Source: Halorientalis persicus
Lineage (GTDB): Archaea > Halobacteriota > Halobacteria > Halobacteriales > Haloarculaceae
DNA length: 64,000 bases
Assembly: GCF_900110215.1 (NCBI RefSeq)
Contig: NZ_FOCX01000017.1
Coordinates: 1-64,000 of the forward strand
Direction: 5' to 3'
Shown one piece after another: positions 49,666 through 58,068 of the stretch. Both the position numbers and the translations under genes were made by a program. Every line of letters begins with the position of its first letter. Position 1 is the first letter of the stretch. Below the pieces are notes generated by a model. The model saw only the letters and a program-made list of their open reading frames with translations. It was not told where the DNA came from and ran no database searches.

Positions 49666-50487
49666 ATGGCACTCCCCAACATCGACCAGATCATCGACCC
49701 GACGACCGTTCGCGACTTCGCGGCGGAACGCATCGAAGCACAGACTGTCGTCCGTGAGTTCTTCATGGACGAAAACGTCCCCGACGGGGCGGGCGAAGAG
49801 TACGAAATCCCGGTTCCCGCGGAGGAGCTGGGCCTCCCCGAAGAGGTCGAACCTGGCGCGGACGTCACGTACGACCGCGAAGAGTACGGGCGCCCGCGCG
49901 TCACTCGGCAGATCTTCAAGAAGGGATCGAAGATCCCCGAAGAAGACATCAACGACCACATCTCCGACCTCCTGGGGGAGCACGTCGAGGGCCACGCCAA
50001 GAATATGGCCAAGAAGCTGGACCGGTCGGCCTTCGCCGTCCTCGATTCGGCCGCGCCCAGCGGCGAAGCCGTCGGGGACGATGACGGCACGCTCTCGTTC
50101 ACGGACATCAACGCCGGCGTGACCGAACTCGCCCAGCGTGGCGAGGACGGCTTCACCGCCGACATGGCGCTGGTGGGCCCGAGCGGCAAGGAGTCGCTCA
50201 TCAACTACCTGGCCGAACGGGGCACCGACCTCGGTGACGAGGCAGTCCAGAGCGGCAGCCTCGGTGAGTTCGCCGGCATCGAGTTCATGTTCTCGAACAT
50301 CGTGAGCGTCGGCGCCAACGAGGCGATCGTCGTCGACACCGACCAGTTCGGCTACGAGGGCGAATGGCAGCCCGTCGACACCGACCAGACCACCGACTTC
50401 GACTCCGAGGCGGTCAAGGTGAAGATCAAGGCCGCGTACGGTTGGACCGACAAATTCAGTGAGGCGGCCGTGAGGGTGCAGGGCTGA
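49666..50487 (+). CDS. Major capsid protein, HK97 fold
   Basis: 273 residues. Helical start (IIDPTTVRDFAAERIEAQTV), E-loop-like beta part (EYEIPVPAEELGLPEEVEPG), spine helix (DHISDLLGEHVEGHAKNMAK) and A-domain strands (VQSGSLGEFAGIEFMFSNIV). Position and length fit the shell subunit of a tailed virus. Confidence 0.87.
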   Translation: MALPNIDQIIDPTTVRDFAAERIEAQTVVREFFMDENVPDGAGEEYEIPVPAEELGLPEEVEPGADVTYDREEYGRPRVTRQIFKKGSKIPEEDINDHISDLLGEHVEGHAKNMAKKLDRSAFAVLDSAAPSGEAVGDDDGTLSFTDINAGVTELAQRGEDGFTADMALVGPSGKESLINYLAERGTDLGDEAVQSGSLGEFAGIEFMFSNIVSVGANEAIVVDTDQFGYEGEWQPVDTDQTTDFDSEAVKVKIKAAYGWTDKFSEAAVRVQG

Positions 50488-50493
50488 TCGGCC

Positions 50494-50904
50494 ATGCCCC
50501 ACACACTCGCACTGACGACCGGCGACGACTACAGCGGCACGCTCGCACTCGGGAAACACCCCGACGGCGAACTCGCCTTCGAGGACGGCACAGCTGTCGT
50601 CGAGCGCGAAGAGACGGCGCGACGGCTGGCGGATCACTACCCGAACCTGACGTACGACGGCCCGGCCGACGCTGACGGCACTGACGATGCCGCTGATGCT
50701 GACGACGCTGCCGATGCCGACGATGCGTCGGTCGCAGAACCACCACTCAACCCCGACGAGTTCGCCGTCGACGCACTCCGGGACGCGCTGGCCGAGGCCG
50801 ACTACAGCGCGGCCGAACTCGACGCGATCGAACAGGCCGAGCGAGCGGATGGGTCACCCCGGTCGACGGCCATCGACGCCATCGACGCCGCTCGCGAGGA
50901 CTGA
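50494..50904 (+). CDS. Head-associated hypothetical protein
   Basis: 136 residues. FEDGTAVVEREETARRLADH followed by YPNLTY resembles the short post-capsid proteins of tailed viruses; an Ala/Asp repeat linker (DDAADADDAADADDAS) joins a helical C-terminus (DALRDALAEADYSAAELDAI). Function unknown. Confidence 0.55.
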   Translation: MPHTLALTTGDDYSGTLALGKHPDGELAFEDGTAVVEREETARRLADHYPNLTYDGPADADGTDDAADADDAADADDASVAEPPLNPDEFAVDALRDALAEADYSAAELDAIEQAERADGSPRSTAIDAIDAARED

Positions 50905-50909
50905 CCGCC

Positions 50910-51149
50910 ATGCCAAGCGTCACACTCACCTTCGATGGCGGTGGCCTCCTGGTCGGGTGTCAGACTGTCGCGTTCGGGGACACTGACGGCCCGGTCGATG
51001 GCGACCCTGTTCCGTCGGGGTACGTCAGGCTGGCCGAGATCGAGTCGATCCATGACCCCGCCCCGGACGACACCGCGCCGGTGGCCGATAGCGCGGACAC
51101 ACTACTCGTGGCCGACGACCACGTCACGATGATCGAGTGGGAGGACTGA
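50910..51149 (+). CDS. Small beta-rich protein
   Basis: 79 residues (VTLTFDGGGLLVGCQTVAFG ... DTLLVADDHVTMIEWED). Between capsid and connector genes; probably a minor head or connector component. Confidence 0.5.
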   Translation: MPSVTLTFDGGGLLVGCQTVAFGDTDGPVDGDPVPSGYVRLAEIESIHDPAPDDTAPVADSADTLLVADDHVTMIEWED

Positions 51150-51152
51150 CGC

Positions 51153-51521
51153 ATGGCCTACGAGCCGCGGTACTGTGACCTCGATGACCTCCCGCTGCAA
51201 GGCCCCGGCGACGTCTTCGATCCAAGCGACCTACAGAAGGCTGCCAAACACGCCGAGGCACAACTGGAGAGCGAGGTCAACGATGGCCGGCGGATCGACA
51301 ACCCGGAGGCGATCCACGAGAAGGCGGCGCTGGCCTACGCGACGTACATGCTCTTTTCCGGGCCGGAACACCCGTCATCGGCGAATGCTGGCGACTTCTC
51401 GGCCGGCTCCGGCGAGGACGTGATGGAGGTCGCCCGCGAGATGAAGTCGATGTATCGCGACGCCGTCAACACGATCATGACGGCCGACGATGACGCAGGC
51501 GGCGGCGAGTTCGTGGTCTGA
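51153..51521 (+). CDS. Head-tail connector-like protein
   Basis: 122 residues, helical: CDLDDLPLQGPGDVFDPSDL then QKAAKHAEAQLESEVNDGRR, KAALAYATYMLF. Length, fold and place match gp6/gp15-type adaptor proteins that bind the portal. Confidence 0.65.
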   Translation: MAYEPRYCDLDDLPLQGPGDVFDPSDLQKAAKHAEAQLESEVNDGRRIDNPEAIHEKAALAYATYMLFSGPEHPSSANAGDFSAGSGEDVMEVAREMKSMYRDAVNTIMTADDDAGGGEFVV

Positions 51522-51527
51522 CCCCTC

Positions 51528-51992
51528 ATGACCGACATCGGCGGGCTCGGTGCAGCAGCCGAGGACCTGGACGACCTCGCCGACGCACTCGAGGCAGCCG
51601 CCGACGAGGTCGACGAGGCCGTCGATGCCGGCGTCCAGAAAACAGCGTTTCAGATGGAGGGCACGGCCAAGCGCCACGCCCCGGTGGACACCGGCGCACT
51701 CCGGGCGTCGATCCAGGCCCGCCGGCTCAACGTGGGCCGCTGGGCGGTCGGCTCCTCGATGGAGTACGCCGCCGACGTCGAGTACGGCACCGCTCCGCAC
51801 CCGATCACGCCCGATGACGCCGACGCGTTGCGGTTCCCCGGCCCGGACGGCGACCCCGTCTTCGCCCAGCACGTCGACCACCCGGGGACGCCGGCCCAGC
51901 CGTACCTGCGGCCGTCGCTGAAACAACACGAGTCGGGCTTGGTCGACAACATCGCCGCCGAGATCGAGGCACTCCTGGAGGCACATCTATGA
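51528..51992 (+). CDS. HK97 gp10-like head-tail joining protein
   Basis: 154 residues. RHAPVDTGALRASIQARRLN, SMEYAADVEYGTAPHPI and HVDHPGTPAQPYLRPSL are the gp10 landmarks. Completes the neck so the tail can attach. Confidence 0.87.
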   Translation: MTDIGGLGAAAEDLDDLADALEAAADEVDEAVDAGVQKTAFQMEGTAKRHAPVDTGALRASIQARRLNVGRWAVGSSMEYAADVEYGTAPHPITPDDADALRFPGPDGDPVFAQHVDHPGTPAQPYLRPSLKQHESGLVDNIAAEIEALLEAHL

Positions 51993-52153
51993 CAGTCCAC
52001 AGTTCTCGCTACTGGTTCGTCGCGTTGTTGAGCTTCGCAATGGCCACTGTGGCGACCGTGACTGGGTCGGTGCCCGTCGCGATCTTCGCGCTGATCGTCC
52101 TCGTCCAGAACGAAGCATACGAGTGCCGCCGCCAGCGGGAGGGCCATCTATGA
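51989..52153 (+). CDS. Small membrane protein, copy 1 of a pair
   Basis: 54 residues with a membrane segment (VATVTGSVPVAIFALIVLVQ) and a basic tail AYECRRQREGHL. It overlaps both neighbours by 4 nt. The tail recurs in the next gene (REC/ECRRQWE), so the two arose by duplication. May act at lysis or in tail assembly. Confidence 0.55.
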   Translation: MTVHSSRYWFVALLSFAMATVATVTGSVPVAIFALIVLVQNEAYECRRQREGHL

Positions 52154-52308
52154 CAGACAATAGTACGGCCTACCTGCTCGGCCTGTTGCTGGTCGGCGGG
52201 GTCGGCATCAACGCGATCGTGACTGAATCGCTGATCGGCATGGTCGCGGCGCTGGCCATGGCCGTCCACATCGAGGCACGAGAGTGCCGCCGCCAGTGGG
52301 AGGACTGA
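52150..52308 (+). CDS. Small membrane protein, copy 2 of a pair
   Basis: 52 residues: LLGLLLVGGVGINAIVTESL followed by IGMVAALAMAVHIEARECRR. Two short hydrophobic segments and the same ECRRQ tail as copy 1. Confidence 0.55.
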   Translation: MTDNSTAYLLGLLLVGGVGINAIVTESLIGMVAALAMAVHIEARECRRQWED

Positions 52309-52316
52309 TCTGAACC

Positions 52317-52952
52317 ATGGTCAACCCACAGACGATCCTGCGCGGCCTCAGCACCCGGCTCGAAGCCGCGACGGGCCTCACCACTGTCCTGACGCGAGAG
52401 TCGGACCCGGGCGGTGTGGACGGCCACGTCGACTCACCGTTTGGCGACCTGCAGATCGTCGCCGACGACCGCCTCGAGGCGTTCAACACCGACCGCGTCG
52501 GCTACGTGACGGACGACGCCGGCAACCGGGTCGGTGAGTTGTTCGCGGCGACGTTCGATGCCGAGTTGCAGCTGGACATCTACGTCGCCGCCGGCGATGA
52601 CGAGCACGACGCGACCGATCTGGGCTACCGGGCCCAGCGCGTCTGCCGGCAGTACGACGACCGCGAGCGGGGCGACCCGCTGCCCGATCCGGACGGCAAC
52701 CCCATCGACGACGTCGAAGCGTTCGGCGTCGGCGACGGCCGCCGCGCGGATGACCTGACGGATCGGCCCGGCATCCGTCGCTGGCGGCAGGACCTGTCCG
52801 TCGAGTTCACTGACGTGATCGATACGAGCGTCGCGTACGGCGACGCGGCCTACGTCGCGACGGTCGACACGCCCGCGCCGGGTGACATGACTGGCGGCGA
52901 CGCAGTGCAGATCGAGTACGTGCCCGCGGACTTCGCGGGCGAGACGCCATAA
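52317..52952 (+). CDS. Putative tail terminator/completion protein
   Basis: 211 residues. LRGLSTRLEAATGLTTVLTR, AATFDAELQLDIYVAAGDDE and a late beta part (GIRRWRQDLSVEFTDVIDTS). Position directly before the sheath gene is that of tail terminators or tail completion proteins. Sequence match not strong. Confidence 0.6.
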   Translation: MVNPQTILRGLSTRLEAATGLTTVLTRESDPGGVDGHVDSPFGDLQIVADDRLEAFNTDRVGYVTDDAGNRVGELFAATFDAELQLDIYVAAGDDEHDATDLGYRAQRVCRQYDDRERGDPLPDPDGNPIDDVEAFGVGDGRRADDLTDRPGIRRWRQDLSVEFTDVIDTSVAYGDAAYVATVDTPAPGDMTGGDAVQIEYVPADFAGETP

Positions 52953-52968
52953 GACGACGCAATCCAAC

Positions 52969-54291
52969 ATGGCAATTTACGGCAACACGTCCCGCGTGAG
53001 CGTCGATGTCAGCGGCGGTGCGATCACCGCCGTCAACATCGGCGACCAGGACAAACTGGTCATCTTCGCTCGCGGGGACCCGAACAGTGGCACAGCACAG
53101 ACGAACGATCCGACGCAGGTGAGCGGCCCGCAGGCCGCCGCTGCGGCGTTCGGCGAGGACACGGCGCTCACGGAGGCCATCCGCGACGCGGCGGCCAACG
53201 GCGTCGGCTATGCGTCCATCTGGGGCGTCATGCCGGCGACCCAGAGCGCGACCGGCGAGGCGATCGCCGGCGGCTCGGGCACGCTGGGCAACACGCCCAT
53301 CATCGAGGACGTCGCCGAGATAACAGCGACGAACACCACCGACGGTGTCGAGGCCGACGTGGCGTTCCGGTACAACGACCCCGTCGCCGAGCCATCGAGT
53401 GAGCAGACGGTGCACATCAACCCCTTCGAGGGGATCGTCGAGGCCGGCGACAGCGACGAGTACGAGATCGACTACAAGTGGCTGGACTGGCAGTCGGCAT
53501 TCGATGCGGCGACCGGCGTCATCCAGGAGCAGGAACACGGCGAGTGGCGCGTCCACTCCGAAGCCGAGTCCGTCGTCGCCGACGCGATCTCGACGGTGAG
53601 GCCACTCCGCGAGAGCGAGTGGAAGATGATACGCGTCTCGGCGGCGGCCCAGCCCAACACGAACAGCAGTGCAACGCCGCCGGAAGCGCACTTCGACGCG
53701 ACGGGCTACACGGACGGCCTGGACAACGATGCGTTGTTCTTGACTGCGCCGGAGCGCCGGCCGGGCTCGGATAGCCTCGTGGGCGGTGCAGTGGCGGGGC
53801 AGATGGCGGGCACCAGCATCGACGAGCCGATCCTCGGCAACGCACTGACCGGCGTCACGGACCTGACCCAGACGCTGACGGTCCCCGAGCAGACGGACCT
53901 GGCCAACTCGGGCGTCATCCCGATCTCGGCCAGCGGCAGTCCAGCACTGGAGGACAACGTCTCGACGTCCACCGAGACGGACTGGACGCGGGACTTCTTC
54001 ACGGCGCGACTGCGCGACCAGCTCGTGCTGACGGCGCGGGCCATCGGCCGGGCCGCCCGGGGCCGGCTCAACAACGACACGGTTGAGACGCTGGTCCAGG
54101 AGCGGCTGGCCGACGAGCTGATCGACCTCATCGAGGACGGCGTGCTGGAACCCAACACCGACGACGAGACGCGGTGGTACACGAACGCCGAACAGGACGC
54201 GACGAACCCGAAGAAACTCGACATTTCGTTTGGGTTCTCACCCGTCGGTGTCGTCGGCACCGTGGACGTGGACATGACGATCAACATCTAA
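52969..54291 (+). CDS. Contractile tail sheath protein
   Basis: 440 residues. GDQDKLVIFARGDPNSGTAQ and DPTQVSGPQAAAAAFGEDTA open a sheath N-terminal domain; the C-terminal half has RDFFTARLRDQLVLTARAIG and GFSPVGVVGTVDVDMTINI, the conserved C-terminal handle. Shows the virus has a contractile tail. Confidence 0.87.
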   Translation: MAIYGNTSRVSVDVSGGAITAVNIGDQDKLVIFARGDPNSGTAQTNDPTQVSGPQAAAAAFGEDTALTEAIRDAAANGVGYASIWGVMPATQSATGEAIAGGSGTLGNTPIIEDVAEITATNTTDGVEADVAFRYNDPVAEPSSEQTVHINPFEGIVEAGDSDEYEIDYKWLDWQSAFDAATGVIQEQEHGEWRVHSEAESVVADAISTVRPLRESEWKMIRVSAAAQPNTNSSATPPEAHFDATGYTDGLDNDALFLTAPERRPGSDSLVGGAVAGQMAGTSIDEPILGNALTGVTDLTQTLTVPEQTDLANSGVIPISASGSPALEDNVSTSTETDWTRDFFTARLRDQLVLTARAIGRAARGRLNNDTVETLVQERLADELIDLIEDGVLEPNTDDETRWYTNAEQDATNPKKLDISFGFSPVGVVGTVDVDMTINI

Positions 54292-54304
54292 GAGGTGATA
54301 CAAC

Positions 54305-54685
54305 ATGGCAGATAGACACGAGACCGGCAAGGACGGCGTGCTGACGGTCCAGGGACGCGACGTCCCGTTCACCAACGCCGACTACTCGGTCTCGTATGAC
54401 ACGAGTGCGTCGGACTTCAACGACGGGCTCTTCGAGGACACAAGCTACGTGTCGGCGTCGGCCAGCGGGTCGATCGAAGCCGACGGCTCGAAGGCAGAGC
54501 TGAAGAATCTCCTGCTCAACGACGACGGGACGCCGGTCAACAACATCCGCATCCAGGTCAACGGTTCCGAGGGCGGCGACCGGTTCACCAGAGTCAAGAT
54601 CGAGGAGTTCAGTCGGGAGTTCCCCGGCGGCGACAAGACCACCACGGAGATCTCGTGGACGGCGGATCGGTACCGCCCGGTGTGA
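54305..54685 (+). CDS. Tail tube protein
   Basis: 126 residues, beta-rich: GKDGVLTVQGRDVPFTNADY, SASASGSIEADGSKAELKNL, and VKIEEFSREFPGGDKTTTEI. Position after the sheath and size fit the inner tube subunit. Confidence 0.82.
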   Translation: MADRHETGKDGVLTVQGRDVPFTNADYSVSYDTSASDFNDGLFEDTSYVSASASGSIEADGSKAELKNLLLNDDGTPVNNIRIQVNGSEGGDRFTRVKIEEFSREFPGGDKTTTEISWTADRYRPV

Positions 54686-54688
54686 TCT

Positions 54689-55153
54689 ATGCAGGATCCA
54701 ACTGACCAGCTGGACGTCTTCGACGAAGTGGTGTACGGGGCCGAACGAACGAAATCGGCCACAATCGAGACCAAGGGGAACCGGGCCGACTTCGAGTTCG
54801 AGATCGTGCGCCCGGGCCGAAAAATCCGCAACGCCGTCATCACGGCGCTCCCGGAGGGGTTCTTCGAGGGCGCAGAGGACATCGACATGGACGATGTCGA
54901 CGGTCCCGAGGACATCGACATGGACGACGTCGACCTGGGCGACGTCGACATCCAGTCGCTGACGCTGGACGCCGAAGGGACCGACGCCTGGGACGACATG
55001 CTCGTCGCCGGGCTGGAACACGACGAGTTCGGCGATAACGAAATCCGGCAGCTCGTCGAGAAATTGCCCGAAGCGACCTACTACGGCATCGGCGCGGAGG
55101 TGTTGAGCCACGCGTTCCAGGGCGGGCGGATCGATGGGTTTCGCGTCGAGTGA
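54689..55153 (+). CDS. Tail assembly chaperone, first frame
   Basis: 154 residues. RADFEFEIVRPGRKIRNAVI, then a tandem acidic repeat (EDIDMDDVDGPEDIDMDDVD), then a helical C-terminus (ELVEKLPEATYYG-type). Sits between tube and tape measure, where chaperones are encoded. Its 3' end overlaps a second frame (next entry). Confidence 0.72.
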   Translation: MQDPTDQLDVFDEVVYGAERTKSATIETKGNRADFEFEIVRPGRKIRNAVITALPEGFFEGAEDIDMDDVDGPEDIDMDDVDLGDVDIQSLTLDAEGTDAWDDMLVAGLEHDEFGDNEIRQLVEKLPEATYYGIGAEVLSHAFQGGRIDGFRVE

Positions 55154-55298
55154 CGAGGGTCAGATGCTGTTCGACGCCGTGCGGATGTTCGGCCTGCCCG
55201 GCGTCGATCACGCTGGCGACCTGACCGACCTGCAACTCCGATTCATCCACACGGCCTGGGTCGAGCGCCAGGAGATGCTCGCTCCGGGCACCGGCTAA
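55134..55298 (+). CDS. Tail assembly chaperone, second frame (+1)
   Basis: Second reading frame in +1 relative to the previous gene, overlapping it by 20 nt. From ATG at 55134 it gives 54 residues (MGFASSDEGQMLFDAVRMFG ... LTDLQLRFIHTAWVERQEML). TDLQL.F...W.ER is typical of the second part of chaperone pairs such as lambda G-T. It could be made by its own start or by a +1/-2 ribosomal frameshift near 55134-55150. Confidence 0.6.
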   Translation: MGFASSDEGQMLFDAVRMFGLPGVDHAGDLTDLQLRFIHTAWVERQEMLAPGTG

Positions 55299-55316
55299 CC
55301 GACGACTGGTTTTCCC

Positions 55317-57146
55317 ATGCGAGAAGAAGTACTCCGCGCCCTGCTGTATGCAAAGGGCAACGTCGCACAGCACATGCGCCGCGTCGCCGGCGAGGTCCGG
55401 GACGCACGCGATGAAATGGCCGAAGGGGCGGTCTCGGCGAGTGCGCTGGCAAACCGCCTGTCCGGCGCGGAACGCGACGGTGAAGGGTTCGCCAACGCCG
55501 CCGACGAGGTCCGCACCGCCGTCGCGATGATGGTGCCGTCGCTGGTCGCCGCCCGGACACAGATCGACGAGGTCGGCGACGAATCCCGCGAAGCCGCGGC
55601 GTCGCTGCTGGGGCTGTCGGCCTCGACGTCGACAGCCAGCATTGCCGCAAACGCGGGCTCAGTCAGCATCGGCGGCTTCCAGGCGTCGCTGGCGGCACTT
55701 ACGGCCGTCGCAGCGGCTGCGATCGCCATCATGTCGGCACTGGCCGTGGCGTTCGCTGGCGTCGCCATCGCCGCCGCGGGGGTGGGAGCAGCCTTCGCGG
55801 CGCTGCTGGGCGGGGGCCTCATGGCGATGGGGCAACAGGCCGCCGCCCAACAGGAGGACCTCAAGTCCACACTGGAGGGCGTCCAGCACGTCCTCGGCCA
55901 GATCAAGGACGTTGCCGCCGAGATCTTCGCCCCACTCGCGACGGAAGCGAACGCGGAGTTGTTCCGTGGATTTGCCAGTGCTGCGTTGAGTGTGCTGGAA
56001 AATTTCGTCGCGATGGTGAACGCCCTACGCCCGGCGCTCACGGCGATGGCGGACACGCTGGGCGGCGTCTTCGCCGAAACGGAGCCACAGTTCTTCGCGG
56101 CTCTTGAAGGGCTGATACGAGAGGTGTTGCCCTACCTAACGCAATTCATAGCGTTCCTGATGCGCTCGGTCCCGAAAGCACTGCGGTTCCTGCGGGACCA
56201 GGTCGATTACCTCCTCCCGAAGATCGCTGAGTTCGGGCGGGCGATGCTGGACCTGGCGGTGCCACTCCTGCGGATCGCGACTGCCGTCGGTGGCGTCCTG
56301 ATCCCGGTGCTGACGCCAGTGGCGGACTTCCTCGCCGGGATGGCACAGGTCATCGCGACCGTGGTGGTCCCGCCGCTCCGCGTGCTTGGGAACATCCTCG
56401 GCTGGCTCGCCGACACGTTCGGGCCGGTGTTCAAAGCTGTCGGCGCGGTCGTGGGTGTGCTGGCGAGTATCGGCATCGCATTGACGGCCGCGTCGTGGCT
56501 GACGACACTCGGCGGGGCCGCCCTCTCGCTGGCTGGCTTCTTGACGAGTACGCTGATCCCGGCGCTGTACTCGGTCGGGACAGCCATCGCCGCCGCGCTC
56601 GGGCCGGTCGGCTGGGCGGCGATCGCGGTCGGCGTCATCGCCGGCCTGCTCGCCAAACTCGGGCTGCTGGATGACGTGCTGTCGGGCCTGGCGAACGCGA
56701 TCCTCGGGGTCGGCGGCGCGATCAACAAAAGCATCGGGCATCTCATCCCGTTCAAGAGGCAGTTGGCGGCGATCGCCGACGCGGCCGCTGCGGCAGCGGC
56801 TGAAGTCGGCCGGCTGACGAGTATCGCTGGCGGGGCACTCGCCGGGGCCGCGGCAGGGAGCGTCGTGCCCGGTCTCGGAACGATCAGCGGGGCCGTCATC
56901 GGCGGCATCGGCGGCAACGTCGCCTACGAGGCTGGCGCGCCGGCTGGTGGTGGTGGCGGTGGCGGCAGCAGTCGGGGCCAGCCAGCAGCGGGCGCGAATC
57001 GCTCGCGCTACGCCGGCACGACAGTCGACCTCCGAGGCGCACAGTTCGGCGAGGATACCAGCGACCGCGAAGTTGAGCGCATCGTCGAGCGAGCCGTCGA
57101 AAAGGCAGACAAACGCAACCGTCGCCGTTCAGGCCACTCCGGATAA
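55317..57146 (+). CDS. Tape measure protein
   Basis: 609 residues. Helical N-terminus (NVAQHMRRVAGEVRDARDEM), several hydrophobic helices (about 115-165, 320-370, 395-450) and a Gly-rich, basic C-terminus (GGGGGGSSRGQ ... VEKADKRNRRRSG). Sets tail length and may form a channel in the host membrane. 609 residues implies a tail of roughly 90 nm by the usual 1.5 A per residue rule. Confidence 0.87.
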   Translation: MREEVLRALLYAKGNVAQHMRRVAGEVRDARDEMAEGAVSASALANRLSGAERDGEGFANAADEVRTAVAMMVPSLVAARTQIDEVGDESREAAASLLGLSASTSTASIAANAGSVSIGGFQASLAALTAVAAAAIAIMSALAVAFAGVAIAAAGVGAAFAALLGGGLMAMGQQAAAQQEDLKSTLEGVQHVLGQIKDVAAEIFAPLATEANAELFRGFASAALSVLENFVAMVNALRPALTAMADTLGGVFAETEPQFFAALEGLIREVLPYLTQFIAFLMRSVPKALRFLRDQVDYLLPKIAEFGRAMLDLAVPLLRIATAVGGVLIPVLTPVADFLAGMAQVIATVVVPPLRVLGNILGWLADTFGPVFKAVGAVVGVLASIGIALTAASWLTTLGGAALSLAGFLTSTLIPALYSVGTAIAAALGPVGWAAIAVGVIAGLLAKLGLLDDVLSGLANAILGVGGAINKSIGHLIPFKRQLAAIADAAAAAAAEVGRLTSIAGGALAGAAAGSVVPGLGTISGAVIGGIGGNVAYEAGAPAGGGGGGGSSRGQPAAGANRSRYAGTTVDLRGAQFGEDTSDREVERIVERAVEKADKRNRRRSGHSG

Positions 57147-57198
57147 CTCGGCGCGAAACTGCCCACACACTAAAGCCCTGACACGACACACTCTCAAT

Positions 57199-57609
57199 AT
57201 GGCAGACCAACAACCAGACGAACAGCCCGCCCAACCGGCAGACAGTCAAGCGGGCCAGGGGCAGATGTACTGCACGGAGTGTGGGGCCAGCATCAGCCGG
57301 CGGGCGGAGATCTGCCCTGATTGTGGCGTTCGCATCCAATCCAACTCCGACTCCACCGGGATGCTCACGGGCAACCAGTGGCTTATCGTCGGCGGATTCG
57401 CCGCTGTTGCAGGCGTCTTTGCCCTCGCAATCGTCTTCGCGCCGCTGGCGATCATCGCTGGGTCAAAACTCCGGCAGCACCCGCCGGCAGATGTCTCACA
57501 ACAATACCACGACCTCGTTGCCTACGGGTTGATGATCGCCGGCGGCATCGAGGTTGTGCTCTGGATCAACACGATGATCACAGTGTACAATCGGCTTGGC
57601 GTCTGGTAG
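57199..57609 (+). CDS. Zinc-ribbon membrane protein
   Basis: 136 residues. Disordered Gln/Pro start, zinc ribbon MYCTECGASISRRAEICPDC (25-44), then two membrane helices (WLIVGGFAAVAGVFALAIVF, YGLMIAGGIEVVLWI). It is not a known tail part and has its own 50-nt upstream gap, so it is probably an accessory gene expressed in the host cell membrane. Confidence 0.7.
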   Translation: MADQQPDEQPAQPADSQAGQGQMYCTECGASISRRAEICPDCGVRIQSNSDSTGMLTGNQWLIVGGFAAVAGVFALAIVFAPLAIIAGSKLRQHPPADVSQQYHDLVAYGLMIAGGIEVVLWINTMITVYNRLGVW

Positions 57610-57661
57610 TCCTGTCCACGAGCAACACGCCGTATCGCTTTTCTCCCATCACACCACACGC

Positions 57662-58063
57662 ATGTCACTCACCACAGACCGTCCATACGTCCGTGTCGGC
57701 GATATCACATTCGACCTCAACGGCAGCCGAACGCTCCCAGAGGTGGAGATCGACGGCGGGCAGCGGCGGAAAACGAAAGAGCCAATCGGAGAGGATGCTC
57801 CCGTGGTCGTCCAGATCCTGGGCCCAAAGGCCAAAGAAGTAACAATAACCGGCCTTTGCTCAAAAGCAGAGGCCGGCAGGGTCGACGACTTGGATCAGGA
57901 GCCGGTCGTGACCGTCCGCTCGGATCGCTTCTCTGGCGAGGCGAACCCGCACACAACGAACACGTACCAGGCCGAGGGTATCAACGACGACGGGTTCTCG
58001 GAGTATCGGTTCCGGATCGAACTCACGGAGATTGTCGGCGGGGCCAGTGTCCAGCGGTCCTGA
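57662..58063 (+). CDS. Baseplate/tail protein
   Basis: 133 residues from ATG at 57662, beta-rich (RPYVRVGDITFDLNGSRTLP ... VVVQILGPKAKEVTITGL). Lies between tape measure and hub, the place of LysM- or gpU-like tail-tip proteins. Confidence 0.6.
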   Translation: MSLTTDRPYVRVGDITFDLNGSRTLPEVEIDGGQRRKTKEPIGEDAPVVVQILGPKAKEVTITGLCSKAEAGRVDDLDQEPVVTVRSDRFSGEANPHTTNTYQAEGINDDGFSEYRFRIELTEIVGGASVQRS

Positions 58064-58068
58064 GTGTC

